From assembly GCA_029378245.1 (NCBI GenBank), contig JARKIF010000030.1, positions 496,001 to 560,000 of the forward strand: 64,000 nt of DNA, in the 5' to 3' direction. The notes under the pieces are model-generated. The model had not been told where the DNA came from. It saw only the letters and a list, made by a program, of their open reading frames with translations, and made no database searches. Both the position numbers and the translations under genes were made by a program. The stretch comes from Roridomyces roridus (lineage: Eukaryota; Basidiomycota; Agaricomycetes; Agaricales; Mycenaceae). Of the stretch, positions 45,892-57,461 are shown piece after piece (position 1 is the stretch's first letter; every line of letters starts with the position of its first letter).

Positions 45892-46610
45892 TATTAGTAA
45901 AGGTGTTTTGGAGCATGTAAACACCATTCTACCAGTTGAGATTGTGCTATAACCACTCAGGGTAGCCTCCCAGCCACCAGAACTTTGAATTGATTGAAAT
46001 TTCCAAATTGGGACTGATATATTACATAATACAGCCTGTCCTGGCAAGACATTCCCACAGAAAACAAGTGGATCATTGCTCAGGCAGACATGAGATGGGT
46101 CTGATTGACACTGGGGCCCTTCAACAAGCTTGTAATCAATATTTTTTGTATGGTTGGGAGCCATGGATGGCTCGGACCACCGGCAAATCACATGATCGTG
46201 GGAATGATATGCAACTTTTCGACCCTATATCCGAAGTTCGGATCCCGATACCCCTTGGCTTGGTCCATCAGTTGATGGTACAAACTTGGCGATCACGTGA
46301 TGACCGGCCAGCTCGGCCGCCGACCACTTTCTCCCTTAGGCCTTAGGCTTGACGCATGTTTCACAACGGACACCACAGGTCAATCCGACTGCTTTTGAGC
46401 AGGTCTTTTCTGCGGTCATCTCGTTCCACTCGACTTCTTTCTTCCCACTTGGCCTTTCTCTGTGGAGTCGAAACAGGACGGCGGCCGAGGTTACACTTAC
46501 CCGCTGGATCTTTGATCACCACGCTAAGTAACATCCTCGCCTATCCTCGCGTTCCGGGCTTCCGGAACCCGGTGGCTACCGACTTGTCTCCTCCCACTTT
46601 GATCCCAGCG
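45892..46610. other. Intergenic, no gene recognised
   Basis: Two CACGTGATC-like words occur near 46190 and 46290. No gene. Confidence 0.3.
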
Positions 46611-48018
46611 TCCGACGACGGCTCAGGGCAGCTCTTAGAGGCGGACAGCCTGCTTATACGACAATTTGGCTTATGGACGACGGCCGAAGTCCTGGGGATA
46701 CTGCTTGAAGGGATTTTCTTCGGCGTGTTATCTGGCCAGCGTTGCGCTCCCACCCAGTGTGTATTATAATGCGGGATGTTTTTCAGGAGCGTATAGCATC
46801 ATCTTCATCCTCGCCGTCTACTCCTTTGGAGCCATATTCATGGCCGCTGTTGTGGGCTACCTATATCTCAGCTCCCTCACAGCATTTGCTATGGACTGTT
46901 ATATCGCTTTCCAGAACATGCATTCCTATTTCATGCTCAGCACCGTCCCTCTCGCCGATCGATCAGCGATTGCAGACACAATGTACAACAAATTTATCGG
47001 CCCAGGTGAGCTGTTATTTGTGGCCAACGTCAGTTCATCCCTTTGTTCAGACTTTCATCGATTGACCCACACCCAACTAGGCGATTGCCGCGGACTCGGT
47101 CATCATCTGGCGTACCTGGGCGGTATACCAGGGATCGCTCCCTGCAATCGTGGTCCCCTGCTTCTTATAATTCACAGCGTTCGGTGTGTGTTCTGATATT
47201 CGTATAACTTTACCTGAGGCCGTTCTGAAGTCTTCTCGCTCATCGACGTCATCTTTTCTCTACACTTCTCGATACGGGTTTATGCTGCCAATACACGACG
47301 CGGATCGCATATACACCACATCTCAGATCCTCGTGTGGGCGTTCTCTCTTTCGACGAATATACTATGCACGGTGTTGATTGGGTTGAGAGCTTGGTGCGG
47401 CTCATGATACTCGTTTTCATCGATGCCTAACTGACATCACCTCTTAGTGCCTTTCGCAGAGAGACGGCTGACCTGCAGTTCGGCGAGCGGAAGGGCCGGG
47501 GCATGTCCACCGGCAATGTGCTCTCCCTCCTCGTTGAATCAGGGTTTATTTACAGCTTTCTCTGGGTGCGTTGCCGGCACCAGTCTTCCATTAATCGCCG
47601 ATCATGAACGTTGAACCTTCTCTTTCATTTCAGGCAACCCAGATCGTTGGCTACCTCCCCTTCAAGACCAACGCTGGCGTCGTCGTCGCAGACACTACCG
47701 TCCGGATTGGGCGGCAGATATCTGGGATGTACCCCACTGGTGATTATCGTCCTCGTTAATCTGCGGCACACCATATGGGAGGTGTATCCCTCTGCAGACG
47801 CGAGCTCGCCGCCTGGGACGCTCAGGTGGGCGATGCGCTCTGGGGTTAGGAGCACGGGAACGGAGATAGTGTGCAGGGGCGCACGGACGGGCTGTGACGA
47901 CGTTAGTGCTCATCTTGAGACGGTGAGCGATAGAGCGGAAGCTGAGCGAATACCAGGAAGAAATAATCACAAGCCAGATAGGGAGATGGGCTTGCGGGAT
48001 CCAGTGGTTGTCCTCTAG
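46611..48018 (+). pseudogene. Orphan multi-pass membrane protein, copy 2 (broken)
   Basis: Close relative of the gene at 2480-3877 with the same exon order: LLEADSLLIRQFGLWTTAEV, VGYLYLSSLTAFAMDC, AIAADSVIIWRTWAVYQG, QILVWAFSLSTNILC, LLVESGFIYSFLW. The initiator ATG is not conserved. The codon pair TTA-TTA in the conserved PCFLLF is TTA-TAA here (near 47168). The exon after LIDVIFSL shifts frame before QILVW, and one extra base at GMYPT(G)LVIIVLVNL near 47742 shifts it again. Four independent lesions mark a pseudogene. Confidence 0.8.
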
Positions 48019-48085
48019 TTGCTTCGCAAACGGACATTAGGACATTATTCATTCATTTACCCATCACATTCATTAATGCCTTCAT

Positions 48086-49491
48086 TTACCCATCCTCGGC
48101 CCCCCGCGCTTCGTCCGCATCACCTCGGCTCATGACCGACTCCAAACCGATCCCAAGTTCATCGTGTTTCCCCCTTCTCGTAGGAACGCTCGAAGTCGTC
48201 GTGGTCGTCATCGGCGCCCACCTCAACGACCCCATCTTCCGATCGCGACCCAGAGCCTCCGTGTGATACCCCTCCGACTCCCATATCGTATGCCCAAAAT
48301 TGACGAGAACGATAATCAGAGTCGGATACAGCCCCGTCAGCTGCCTGCCTATCCGCACGACGACTTGTGAAATGTAGTTCCACGGGGAGTCGGCGCTGAA
48401 GTCCAGGTATCCGACGACTTGCGCTGCCTGTCAAAGGTGCGGTTAGTACGGGAATTCGGCTTAAATGAAAAGATAGCGCACCCAGAGGAAACTGTAGATG
48501 AACCCCGACTCGACGAGGAGCGAGAGAATTCGATCTGTCGATAGACCAGGGTACTTGACACCCAGACTCAACTCTTTCATCGTCCTGCGATGCCTCCTGT
48601 TAATGTTCAATTGAGGCCGTCGAAAATTCGTTGTTCTTCGCCACTTACCAAGCTCTGATTCCAATCAACACCGTACACAGCACATTCGTTGCGAGCGATA
48701 GAGCCCAAACGAGGATCTGGGACTTTGTATACATGATGTCGGCCCCAGGGAGTGGTGAATCCGCTCCCTTGTCGAGGCTTAACGTCACATCCACCAGGGC
48801 GAAGACTGTATCCAGTTCAAATCAAGTTGACGAAAGAGGTTCAAATTAACCCACCGAATGCAGCCAAAAGCAGCAAACAGGGCGCTGCGATTGCTGTTAG
48901 CCGCCCAGCATAGACGGCCCAAGTACGCCATACAACGACGGCGTCGGCAACAATTGCCTACAAATTAATCCATCAATCAATAAGTACGAGCCCGTGAAAC
49001 CACGCACACTGAATACAAAAAAGAGCTCCACCACGCCAACGAACTGGTTAAAGGTGGCGATTTCGAGGTCCTCTCGATCCGGGAGGGGTAATATATCGAC
49101 AGTCATATACAGCGAGTGAATGTTCTTGAAGGTGATATAGCAGTCCACGCCCCATGCAGCAAGCGATGTGGCGTAGAGGTAGCACACGACGACGGACAGT
49201 ACTACGGCTCGCCGCGATTTGAAGCCTCTTCGTCTGTGATGCAACTTCAAGCCATCGCTGAATCAAAGACGGAGTGTAAAGCGTACTGGATGGAATATAC
49301 GGCGAGTCCGAAGAAGATGGTGTACACGCCTTGGTGGGTATTTTCAAACCGAAGCGCGTGAAATGCTCGAAAGACGCACCGACGAATACACCCTCAAAGA
49401 GGATACCCAGAACCTCCTGCGTCGTAAGGACAGCATAATCCCTCAACAGTAGCGCGTCGGCCTCTGATAAACTTGTCGAGTTGGACGCCAT
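48086..49491 (-). CDS. Orphan multi-pass membrane protein, copy 3 (intact)
   Basis: Start at 49491 (MASNSTSLSEADALLLRDYA). Spliced frames give VLGILFEGVFVGAYTIFFG, VVVCYLYATSLAAWGVDCYI, AIVADAVVVWRTWAVYAG, ILVWALSLATNVLCTVLIGI, DRILSLLVESGFIYSFLWAA and the signature GLYPTLIIVLVNFGHTIWES, ending in a charged tail DADEARGAEDG. Introns at about the same places as in copy 1. It lies tail to tail with the broken copy 2, only about 70 bp apart. Function is unknown. Confidence 0.75.
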
Positions 49492-50606
49492 GTGTCGATG
49501 GTGGGAGGGCAGAAGTGCAGAAGGAGGAGTTTTTAGGTGGGGCTTCGCAAGATATAGCCATCGAACATCAGGCCTTCAGGATCATGGGTTGTCCGGATTT
49601 GGCTGGAATCGTCCACGACCGCGGGAATGCAGAGATACGAGGGTCCATTCAGGTTGCGAGGAGCTTATTTCTCGACCGCTGGGTTCGGACTCTCTCCGGA
49701 GGAGTCAGACTAGGCACATATGACGACGTCGTCCGCAGGCTGTGTGCGGCTGGGCCCGCGCCTGGCATTTGCGGCAGAAAATGAATGCAACGTGGATCAA
49801 ATCAATCAGTGTGGCGCTTGGGCCAATTCAATCTGCGAACGTCGAAAATATGCTGCAGAACTTGATAAAAAGTACTCCCTGCCGGGACCCATTTCGCACG
49901 TGTCGGACCATGTTTGCTTCCGTGCCGATATCTGCACCCGCAATCCCGGCAGCAAGTCGAACAGTCGGCTGAGACCAGCATCACGTTCCGGGCTTCCGGC
50001 TCGCCAGCTTGGGGTCAATTCAAAGCGCGCAGACGTACGGGCGCGGGGAAATCAGAAACCGTCGACGTGGACGCCGCGCTTGGCTTGCCGGCGGCACATT
50101 CCCTTTGGGAAGAGGAGCAGGACCTCGTTGCGTATCAAGGCGGTGGGTGTTTGATTCCTTGATGATATCAGCTCGTGATCCGGCACCCGCCCTCTCCGGC
50201 TTAATCAGCCCGCTAACGCTACTCGTTCCTCGCAGATTCTGGATCCGTTCACCATAATCCAATCTCAGGAATCAACTGACTCACAAGACAGCCTCCACCC
50301 GGCTGTTCGGCTTGAACCGGCAGTCAACGTCATTTAGGAGCGGTCTACACCCCATTTGCATGCGGGCAGACCCCGGCCCAAGCAACTTTGAAATGCACTT
50401 TGCGCGAACCTCACTGGTTGGAAGCCCTGGTGTGATGCCTCCAAAAAAAGTTCAAACTGGATTAATCTGATTGAACCCTATATCTGTGGTTCGCAACGGA
50501 GATCCCAACTGCCGTCGTGCTGTCAGTCATACATCGCACACTGCCCTGTGGAAAGATACTTAAGCCCGAGGTCCCTGGAGTCCACGTCTCTTTCCCCTCT
50601 GATCTG
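49492..50606. other. Intergenic with dispersed repeat fragments
   Basis: The stretch around 50281-50330 (CACCCGGCTGTTCGGCTTGA) resembles the 3' coding end of the next gene near 52020. No complete gene. Confidence 0.35.
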
Positions 50607-52114
50607 ATGGATTCCACTATTGGAGATCCGAATTTTGGCTACCTATGGAGGTCCACCATGACCTTCATAGTTGAAATGGGGGTCAGTTACCTTGTTACCT
50701 TGTTCTCTTGCCGCTCAAGCCACTGCTCATATTGAACATAGGTATCGCTCCTTCTATACGGCGCGCTATTTCCATGAACCAGATGGCGCCCTCTCATCAC
50801 CTTGAACTTAGGCCTATACATCAGCCTCTTCGTACTCGGGATCTACATTCTTTCCCGTCGGAAAGGCCGTGAAATGAGATTCTTGGTCGCTGCAAGCTGC
50901 CTGATGTTTCTCTTGGCAACCATGCAGATGGTGTTCAGCGTCGCCATGATCTTAGTGGCCGAACATTCCGTCCGGGAATTCATGCAGGGCCAAATTTCAA
51001 GCGCAGAGAATGCCATCGCACAGCCGGCTTTACGAAGGGCGCAGAACATCTTATTTGCGTTCAACAAGTCAGTGACTTCTGCGTTGGTACAGCGACGATG
51101 TTGACCCTCCCTCAGCCTCATAACCGATTCTTTCTTTGTGAGTCGCCGCCCCAGGAAACCTAATTAATATATAGCCTCAGGGGTTGGATTTTACCATACC
51201 CACAGATGTATAGGTGCTATGTAATATGGGCATCTGCCAACCGCTTTCGTTTACTGCTCATTCTGCCAGCTCTTCTCATAACTGCCACGTTCGGTGATAT
51301 GGCCTTTCAAATGATGCATTCATACTCAGGCTGAGCGAATGTACACCAGCTATAGGCGTCGCCCAGAATTCCGCCACGGCAGATCCATTTGCTCTGGGTG
51401 CCGCCAGCAATCTCGTTCTCACGGCTCTCACTGGTAAGTTGCGTGTGGTACAGGGACTTGAACATTGATCGTTTTACAAGCTGGTCGGATATATTGGATT
51501 CGACATGTCACTTCGCGCTTTGGGCCGAATAAGGGTCTGCAGAGTCGACTTGATACGGCCATCAAACTTGTGTAAGTTCTGAAGCCTGGCTATCAGATTG
51601 ACTTCGAGTTTCGCTCCGTGTTTGCTCCGTGTAGATTGGAGTCGGGAGCCCTCTATTCGGCCACCACAATTTTTCTCGCCATTATGGCGTTCAAAAAGGC
51701 CTCCGAGCCTTATTTGATTGGACTGACGGTGAGCCAGCAGCTTATGGTGAGTCACAAACCCTCCACCGGCGTCCGTGTCTAACCTGCTGATCCCAGAATA
51801 TTATCCCCACATTTACAATTGTATATGTTGGAGTTACAAAGGCCCCAGTTGACCAGCCAATTCTCCCCAAGGCTTCAATAGCAAAGCCCCCTCTTGGCGA
51901 CGCACACGGGACACTTCTTCATCCAGGCCAAGTAAAACAAACGATGAATATGTGCCCAAGCTCCTCGAGGCGGAAGTTCCTCTTGTACTATTGTGTAGCA
52001 CTGAATGGGAAGATAGCCTCGACCCGGCTGTTTGGGTTGAGCCCGCATGTTCCGCGCTTCCGGCTCCCGGGCCGGGCGAGCTCATATTTCAGCAGGCTCA
52101 GGCTTGAAGCATGA
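50607..52114 (+). CDS. Second type of orphan multi-pass membrane protein
   Basis: Start at 50607 (MDSTIGDPNFGYLWRSTMTF). Exons join to GLYISLFVLGIYILSRRKGR, FLVAASCLMFLLATMQMVFS, NNLITDSFFMYRCYVIWA, RLLLILPALLITATFG, AAGRIYW with RFGPNKG, LVLESGALYSATTIFLAIMA and NIIPTFTIVYVGV. This order is typical of an Agaricomycete seven-helix family distinct from the copies at 2.5, 46.6 and 48.1 kb. The second intron appears to use a GC donor (TACG|GCGCGC); the alternative in-frame reading meets a TGA. The tail STRLFGLSPHVPRFRLPG continues into repeat-like sequence and stops at 52112-52114, overlapping the first tRNA-like element, so the original C-terminus may be lost. Confidence 0.6.
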
Positions 52115-52246
52115 CCCAGTGTAAGGAATAGCCGCCGGCAATAAGTTTCCAAGAGCTCGCCTGGAAAAAGGTCCAGAGTTAATGTACAACCAGGCCACTC
52201 TCACACTCTCAGCAGATGCGGACCTGCCGCCTCTGGGTCGTCTTCT
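52111..52246 (-). repeat. tRNA-like element group A, degenerate
   Basis: The 5' acceptor/D-arm half (minus strand GACCCAGAGGCGGCAGGTCC) is good near 52215-52240. The T-arm is lost, though ACTGGGTC remains at the other end. Confidence 0.4.
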
Positions 52247-52331
52247 GCAAGTCTTAATTCGGTTGTCGGCTATTACTTTGGGCTAAATGGGAGCAAATAA
52301 ACAAATAAACCTGTGGACACAACACTCCCAT

Positions 52332-52422
52332 GACGCAGGCAATCCCGAATCGAACGAGGACACCCGGCGGAAAGTGCCACTATTATTAGTAATTGCAGGT
52401 GCGGACCTAATACCTCTGGGTC
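52332..52422 (-). ncRNA. tRNA-like element group A
   Basis: Ends GACCCAG and CTGCGTC pair in six of seven positions. T-arm CCTCGTTCGATTCGGG. The D-arm is altered (GAGGTATTAGGTCCGC). No clean T-run downstream. Confidence 0.4.
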
Positions 52423-52530
52423 GAATTCTTCAACCTCTTGAATGCGCTGATTTATGGTGTCTTTCTTGTGTATTTCAGCTTCATCCAGAGACGACTCTTG
52501 GGGGAAAAATATAACCGACTTCATTGGCAT

Positions 52531-52618
52531 GGCCCAGCCCCGATTCGAACGGGCATCTCCTGCACAAGTATTTGCACCCCTTCATGGAATGCAGTTGCGG
52601 ACCTACCGCCTCTGGGCC
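52531..52618 (-). ncRNA. tRNA-like element group A with compensated acceptor stem
   Basis: 88 nt. The acceptor is GGCCCAG/CTGGGCC, a coordinated change from GACCCAG/CTGGGTC elsewhere. D-type hairpin GCGG-TAGGT-CCGC, middle stem CTGCA/TGCAG around a 25-nt loop, T-arm CCCG-TTCGAAT-CGGG, and T5 about 24 nt downstream. Confidence 0.6.
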
Positions 52619-52709
52619 GTCCTTTGCAGGTCTTGCATCGGCTTTTGATTATTACTTCGGAGGCTGGGCGAAGATGGGAACAAAACAAGTAAAGCGACAA
52701 GATCCACAT

Positions 52710-52780
52710 GACCCAGCCCCGGATCGAACGAGGATGTCCCGCACAGGGTATGTAATCCGCATCGTCTTTTGCAAGTCTTG
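52710..52780 (-). repeat. tRNA-like element group A, 3' half
   Basis: T-arm CCTCGTTCGATCCGGGG and CTGGGTC retained. The D-arm half is deleted. A TTGTTTTG lies downstream. Confidence 0.4.
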
Positions 52781-52847
52781 GTTCGGGTTTTGACTAATAC
52801 TCTGGGGGAACATAGGAATAAGAAAAAAGACACAACGGCGAATTCAT

Positions 52848-52955
52848 GACCCAGCCCGGGACCCCGAATCGAACGAGGATACCTGGCCAGCAGAAGTAAT
52901 TCTGAGATACCGAGACTATAACTCATTGCCGGTGCGGACCTACTGCCCCTGGGTC
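52848..52955 (-). ncRNA. tRNA-like element group A with T-arm insertion
   Basis: Perfect GACCCAG/CTGGGTC ends and T-arm CCTCGTTCGATTCGGGG, but six extra bases (TCCCGG) separate the T-arm from the acceptor strand. A TTTTTT run lies about 20 nt downstream (52822-52827). Confidence 0.45.
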
Positions 52956-53056
52956 GTATTTTGCGAACCTCGAATGCGCTAATTATGATGTATTTCAACC
53001 TCGTCCAGAGGCGACTCTTCTCTTGGGGAAAAATACAACAAACTTAATCAGATTTC

Positions 53057-53135
53057 AGTACACGGGCATCTCCTGCGCAAGCATTTGCAGCTCCCCATTG
53101 AATGCAGCTGCGGACCTTCCGTGTCTGAACCGTCT
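53057..53135 (-). repeat. tRNA-like element group A, degenerate
   Basis: Keeps GGAAGGTCCGCAGCTGCATT and GCAGGAGATGCCCGTG from the family. The T-loop and acceptor are lost. Confidence 0.35.
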
Positions 53136-53154
53136 AAGACACTGTGGGAAGGAA

Positions 53155-53375
53155 AATGTATCAGGATGATTGAGTCGAATGCATCAGGATGACTGACGAA
53201 CTCACTCAGGCTGATAGTGTGGACACAATCAACCTGATTGTGTCGACTCACTCATGCTGATTGAAAATTCGGCAGATTTGTCAATCAGCCTGAGTGGGTC
53301 GCTCAATCAGGTCGATACAATCGTATCAATCAGGTTGATTGGGTTTTTCATCAGGTTGATTGACCCTTTCACCGC
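53155..53375. repeat. Degenerate short repeat based on ATCAGGTTGATTG
   Basis: At least ten variants of TCAATCAG / CTGATTGA on both strands within 220 bp (for example ATCAGGTTGATTG twice near 53330-53360). Capable of strong foldback. A related CAATCAGCCTGATTG lies at about 56694. Confidence 0.6.
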
Positions 53376-53501
53376 TCTTCAAAATTCAATAATTATATAC
53401 CCGCTACGTAATGTACATACATCCAGACGTACTAGGGGCCCCTCCTTGCTCGTTCATCCCACTCACACCTCAGACAGCTCCGATTCTATCAGCATAAGTC
53501 A

Positions 53502-53572
53502 GCAAAGCATCGCGCACAAATGAACAAGCATCGCGCACAAATGAACAAGCATCGCGCACAAACGAACAAGCA
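53502..53572 (+). repeat. 21-bp tandem repeat, about 3.4 copies
   Basis: Unit AACAAGCATCGCGCACAAATG starts at 53502 (first bases changed), 53523, 53544 and 53565 (partial). Confidence 0.8.
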
Positions 53573-53579
53573 ATCTCAC

Positions 53580-56500
53580 CGATGCCCATGTTGCAACCGA
53601 ATGTTCAATTAGCGAGTCTGTGCGAGAAGTCAGTGAGTTGCAGCGTAACAACGACTGCGCAAATGGAGCAGAAAGTGCACCGTCAGTGAGCAGGCTCCCG
53701 TTATTCCGGGTTGACTCTTGAAGATTCTGAGCGACGTCGGCAGCGCGTATACGAGGCTCGTGCGAGTCCGGGACCAAAATTAGAACAACAAATGTGGCCG
53801 TGCCAAATGAACTTACAGTGTGATTGTCTCTTTGCGTTCGAAAAAAAGCTCATAGTTCGTCTCACCCGTCCGAACCCGTCTGCAGAAATTCCAGTAAATA
53901 ATCGTGCAGAATTCAAACAGAGGCTACTCGCCGATACGGTGGTGACAGTAGTAAGTCGCATAAGACCGAGTCCTTGACGGCAGCGGGTGACTTGCGAATC
54001 TATGGGTTCCTGCGTCATTCACAATCAGCAATGAGCATGATAAACTCGCGGATGTAAGAATGGACGTACTTTGAATCTTTGTACGACAAGAACGATTCTA
54101 CCCAAACCATGAGTGATAAGGTACGAGTTCAGGAAAGCCATGCTTACATTCGCGCCGATATTCGGGTGCATCGTATTTGCCCACCCTATATTGTCTGGGA
54201 TTAGTATGGTGCCGAGACTGGGGAGATGAGCGAGGGTTTCACCTGGCACGGATGTAACGCGACCACACGCCCGATCGCGAAAGGAATCGAAGTATCAACG
54301 GCCTAGAGACGAGAAGTTGGAGTCACCAAGTGAATCAGGGACCAGGACAACTCGGCGATTCAGAAACCTGGAGATTAAGTCAGCGAGAGAATCAGACAGA
54401 AAAAAGAAGACGAGCTCGGATAAGTGCAGTGAGAAAGGACCACCGTGACCCTGGAAAACAGTGGAGACGCGCGACTGAAAGAAACAAAGAGGATGTCAGT
54501 CGGGGGTGCAAAACAAACCTTGTGTCGCGATCTCTCCGTTGGGCGTTATTGAACGAGCTGGGAGCTGCCAAATTGTCAACTTTGCGAGCGATGGCCGAAA
54601 CATGCGTACGGCGATTCAACGTTATTCAACCGACTTTGACATTCGTGTCGAAAGTGACGCCGAGAAGTCGGAGGGAAGGTCACGGAGGCACCGGAAGGCG
54701 CACCCACTGCAGGCCAATGTGACGAATCCAATGCTGCGAGGCCCCAAATCCAACTCCTCGGTCGACCATCCCATTCCACTCACTTTGCAAAGGTCAAAAA
54801 GTGTTGCGAGCCAATAAACGAGGAATTCAACTCACCGATACATGTACACCTAACCTAGCAATGAGATAAATTAGTGGAGAAGAAAGAGCGGTGAACAAGT
54901 CAGGGTTCGGCTGCGCGCGCGTCATTGGGAACTGGGAACGTGTGAGTCAGACTGCACACTGAAGCGAACACTGCATGCGAGAAGATGCCACTTGCGCTTG
55001 AAACCTTGATGATGCCGAGCCTGTACAACACCCACGTGCGGAATGAACGTTGAACAGCGAGCGCGTGGGCAGACGTTGTCCTCGAGTTGTTGGTTTGGAG
55101 CTCGAGGTCGGAGTGGCCTCGGATGGTGAGGCGCGCGGTGGAGCAATCAGCGTTGTACATCTGTGAGACGTACCCGGCGGCATTTCCCTGCTCCTCGTCC
55201 TCTCGACAACGATCCCCTCCATCGCCCCGCTTAAGTTTGAGTAAGGATCGAAGGCTGAGAGTGCTGGTTCTCTTTAGCGATATTGTCGAAGGCATGCGGA
55301 AATAGAGGCGGGAATGGAACAAGAAATCAATGACTTGGTGAGCGAGGGAAAACGAGTGAAACGACGAATGGACACCCTGGTTATTTGATTTTGCAGGTGT
55401 TCTCTGGTGAGCGTCTCCCCTCGAGGTATTCGCGCCGGAGTGCTGCGAGTCATCAGGAATCGCCAGCATGGGACAGAGATATCGGTGTGCACGCGAGAGC
55501 GAAGACAAGGGGTTAGCACTGGTACGGACGAGGAGAGCATAGTGACGCGCCAGGGAGGGTAGCCAAACTACAACACAAACGATCCAACACTAAATCCGAC
55601 GGGGATGGCGCGAGCGACGACAACGGGAAAAGGAACGATTCGGCTAGAGAAGCAGGGCGACTGAACGATATCGGTGCTTGTCGGAAGGATGACTGAGGGC
55701 GCTCCATCGGAGGTAGTCGGGCCGCGAATGCGTGGAACGACGACACCGGGGAATGAGAGGAGGGTTAGCAACGGGACAGAAGTGCAGGCTCAGTGACACA
55801 CCTGGGGATAGAAACCAGCGAAATCCGGATTCTCCATGGTGCAGCGCCGGCCCCGATGTCTCCAGGATGACTTGAAGAGTCTCGATGGCTTCGAGTAGGT
55901 GGTGTTCGCTTGAAAGCTGCGACAAATGGGCCCAGATACAGTATCAGGGGTAATGACAGGCCATGTGAGATGATTTGAGGCCGGAAGTGAGGCGCCTGGG
56001 AAAGTATATCGCGCTCGGCGCGTCGATGTTGCAGATCGGGCAAAACAGCCGTGGGAAGCGTGGATTGGGGTATTGGCGGGACAAACGCGGTCCCAGAGGG
56101 AGGCAATGGAGTCCCTGCATAGATTGAGGTCCATCCGGGGGGCATCCGAGCGTGTGCAAGCGAGTTTGGATGAGATCGTTGTGGCAGGATCGACGTGTTG
56201 TTTGCTCCTATTTGACATCAATCCAGAGTGATCCCTTTCCTCCCTCGTTACATGTCTTGCGAGGCGCTCCAAAATCAGGCGCGTCAAGGGGCGTAAAATG
56301 GCGTAGCATTGGGCTGTTGTTGAGGTGTAGGAGCGTGGGTGGTGGAAGCAAGCGGATCGTGGTTGAATCGAGCGCGAGCGACGGACTAGCCACAGCCACT
56401 GATTCAACAACAACAAACACTCGTTTTTTTCAACGGCCTTTGCTCAACAACAAGGCAACCTACCACCTTGAAATAAAGTTCACAAGGTTTATTTAAGGCT
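53580..56500. other. 2.9 kb without a recognised gene
   Basis: Many overlapping frames of 60-210 codons occur on both strands. Protein-like fragments on the minus strand include MENPDFAGFYPQ followed by a GT donor near 55800, and LFCPICNIDAPSAIYFP near 56030, but no chain of exons or family emerged. Could be an unrecognised gene or an eroded transposon. Confidence 0.3.
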
Positions 56501-56870
56501 GGTTACTAGAGAACGACGGCCAAGTCTAATAAATTTACTGCACCTACAAATATACAGGACATTTGTGAAAAGCTGGTGTTTTGCAAGTGTTTTGTGGGTG
56601 AGTGTTCAAAATACAATCAGGATGAGAGCACGAAATGCACTCAAGTTGGGCACTATCAGGCTGATGGACAAAATTGCGGCTTGATTGAGTCGTCAATCAG
56701 CCTGATTGAACTTGCTTCCCACAGTGAAGACATATACATACCGGAACCTACTGCTAGATTTTGCTCAAAAGTCAAAAGAAGGCCTAGACACGGGAGGTCC
56801 GCACCTGCATAGATCTTTTTCCACACCTGCATTGCACATTTATCGGCTCTGAGACTGACAAAGGAGGCCA

Positions 56871-56954
56871 CATTCAAAGGCGGTAGGTCCGCACTGTGAC
56901 CTGCAATCCGGCACTTGCGCGGGTCAGTATCCTCGTTCGATTCAGGGCTGGGTC
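56871..56954 (+). ncRNA. tRNA-like element group A, the only plus-strand copy in this tract
   Basis: D-type hairpin GGCGGTAGGTCCGC and T-arm CCTCGTTCGATTCAGGG followed by CTGGGTC. The 5' acceptor strand reads CATTCAA instead of GACCCAG, so the acceptor stem cannot form. The minus-strand copy at 57799-57883 has the same altered 5' end. Confidence 0.45.
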
Positions 56955-57015
56955 ATGGGGGTTTCTGATCTCTATTTTTGTTGCAGGGAGACTCTCGTGC
57001 GATTCGAGTTGGGTT

Positions 57016-57097
57016 GCCAGTATTGAACGAGGATACACGGCGGAAATAACACGGAACCACCGAACAGTGCAGGTGCGGACCTACCGTCTGTGGGTCG
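57016..57097 (-). repeat. tRNA-like element group A, degenerate T-arm
   Basis: 5' half CACAGACGGTAGGTCCGCAC is intact; the T-loop reads CGTTCAATACTGG. Confidence 0.4.
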
Positions 57098-57179
57098 TCA
57101 AATTTCAAGTTCTAGAAGCTTCAAATTGGCCATCTGGGCTAATTCTGGACAAAAAATGACAATGGCTACATCGTACACT

Positions 57180-57272
57180 GACCCAGCCCGAATCGAACGA
57201 GTATGCTCCGCAGAGGTAATGTGAAAGAAGACTACCCATGGAATGCAGTTGCGGACCTACCACCTCTGGGTC
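57180..57272 (-). ncRNA. tRNA-like element group A
   Basis: 93 nt. Perfect GACCCAG/CTGGGTC, D region GAGGTGGTAGGTCCGC, middle stem CTGCA/TGCGG, B-box GTTCGATTC, T6 about 22 nt downstream (57151-57156). Nearly identical to 58284-58376. Confidence 0.55.
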
Positions 57273-57366
57273 GTCTTTTGCAAGTCTCGATTCGGCTTTT
57301 GACTATCACTTCGGAGGCTGGGCGAAGATGGGAACAAAACAAGTAAAGCGACAACCAGATCCGTAT

Positions 57367-57461
57367 GACCGAGCCCCGAATCGAACGAGGATACCCAGCG
57401 GAAAGCAATCATCAACCACCGATCCGCATGAATTGCCGGTGCGGACCTACCGCCTCTGGTG
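57367..57461 (-). ncRNA. tRNA-like element group A
   Basis: D hairpin GCGG-TAGGT-CCGC and T-arm CCTCG-TTCGATT-CGGGG are good. The acceptor 5' strand is eroded. Together with 57180-57272 and its linker it repeats as a unit at 58284-58559. Confidence 0.45.

Noticed and set aside
54900..55508. Open frame of 202 codons on the minus strand
   Set aside because: No ATG-supported domain, no conserved motif, and several overlapping frames of similar length on both strands.
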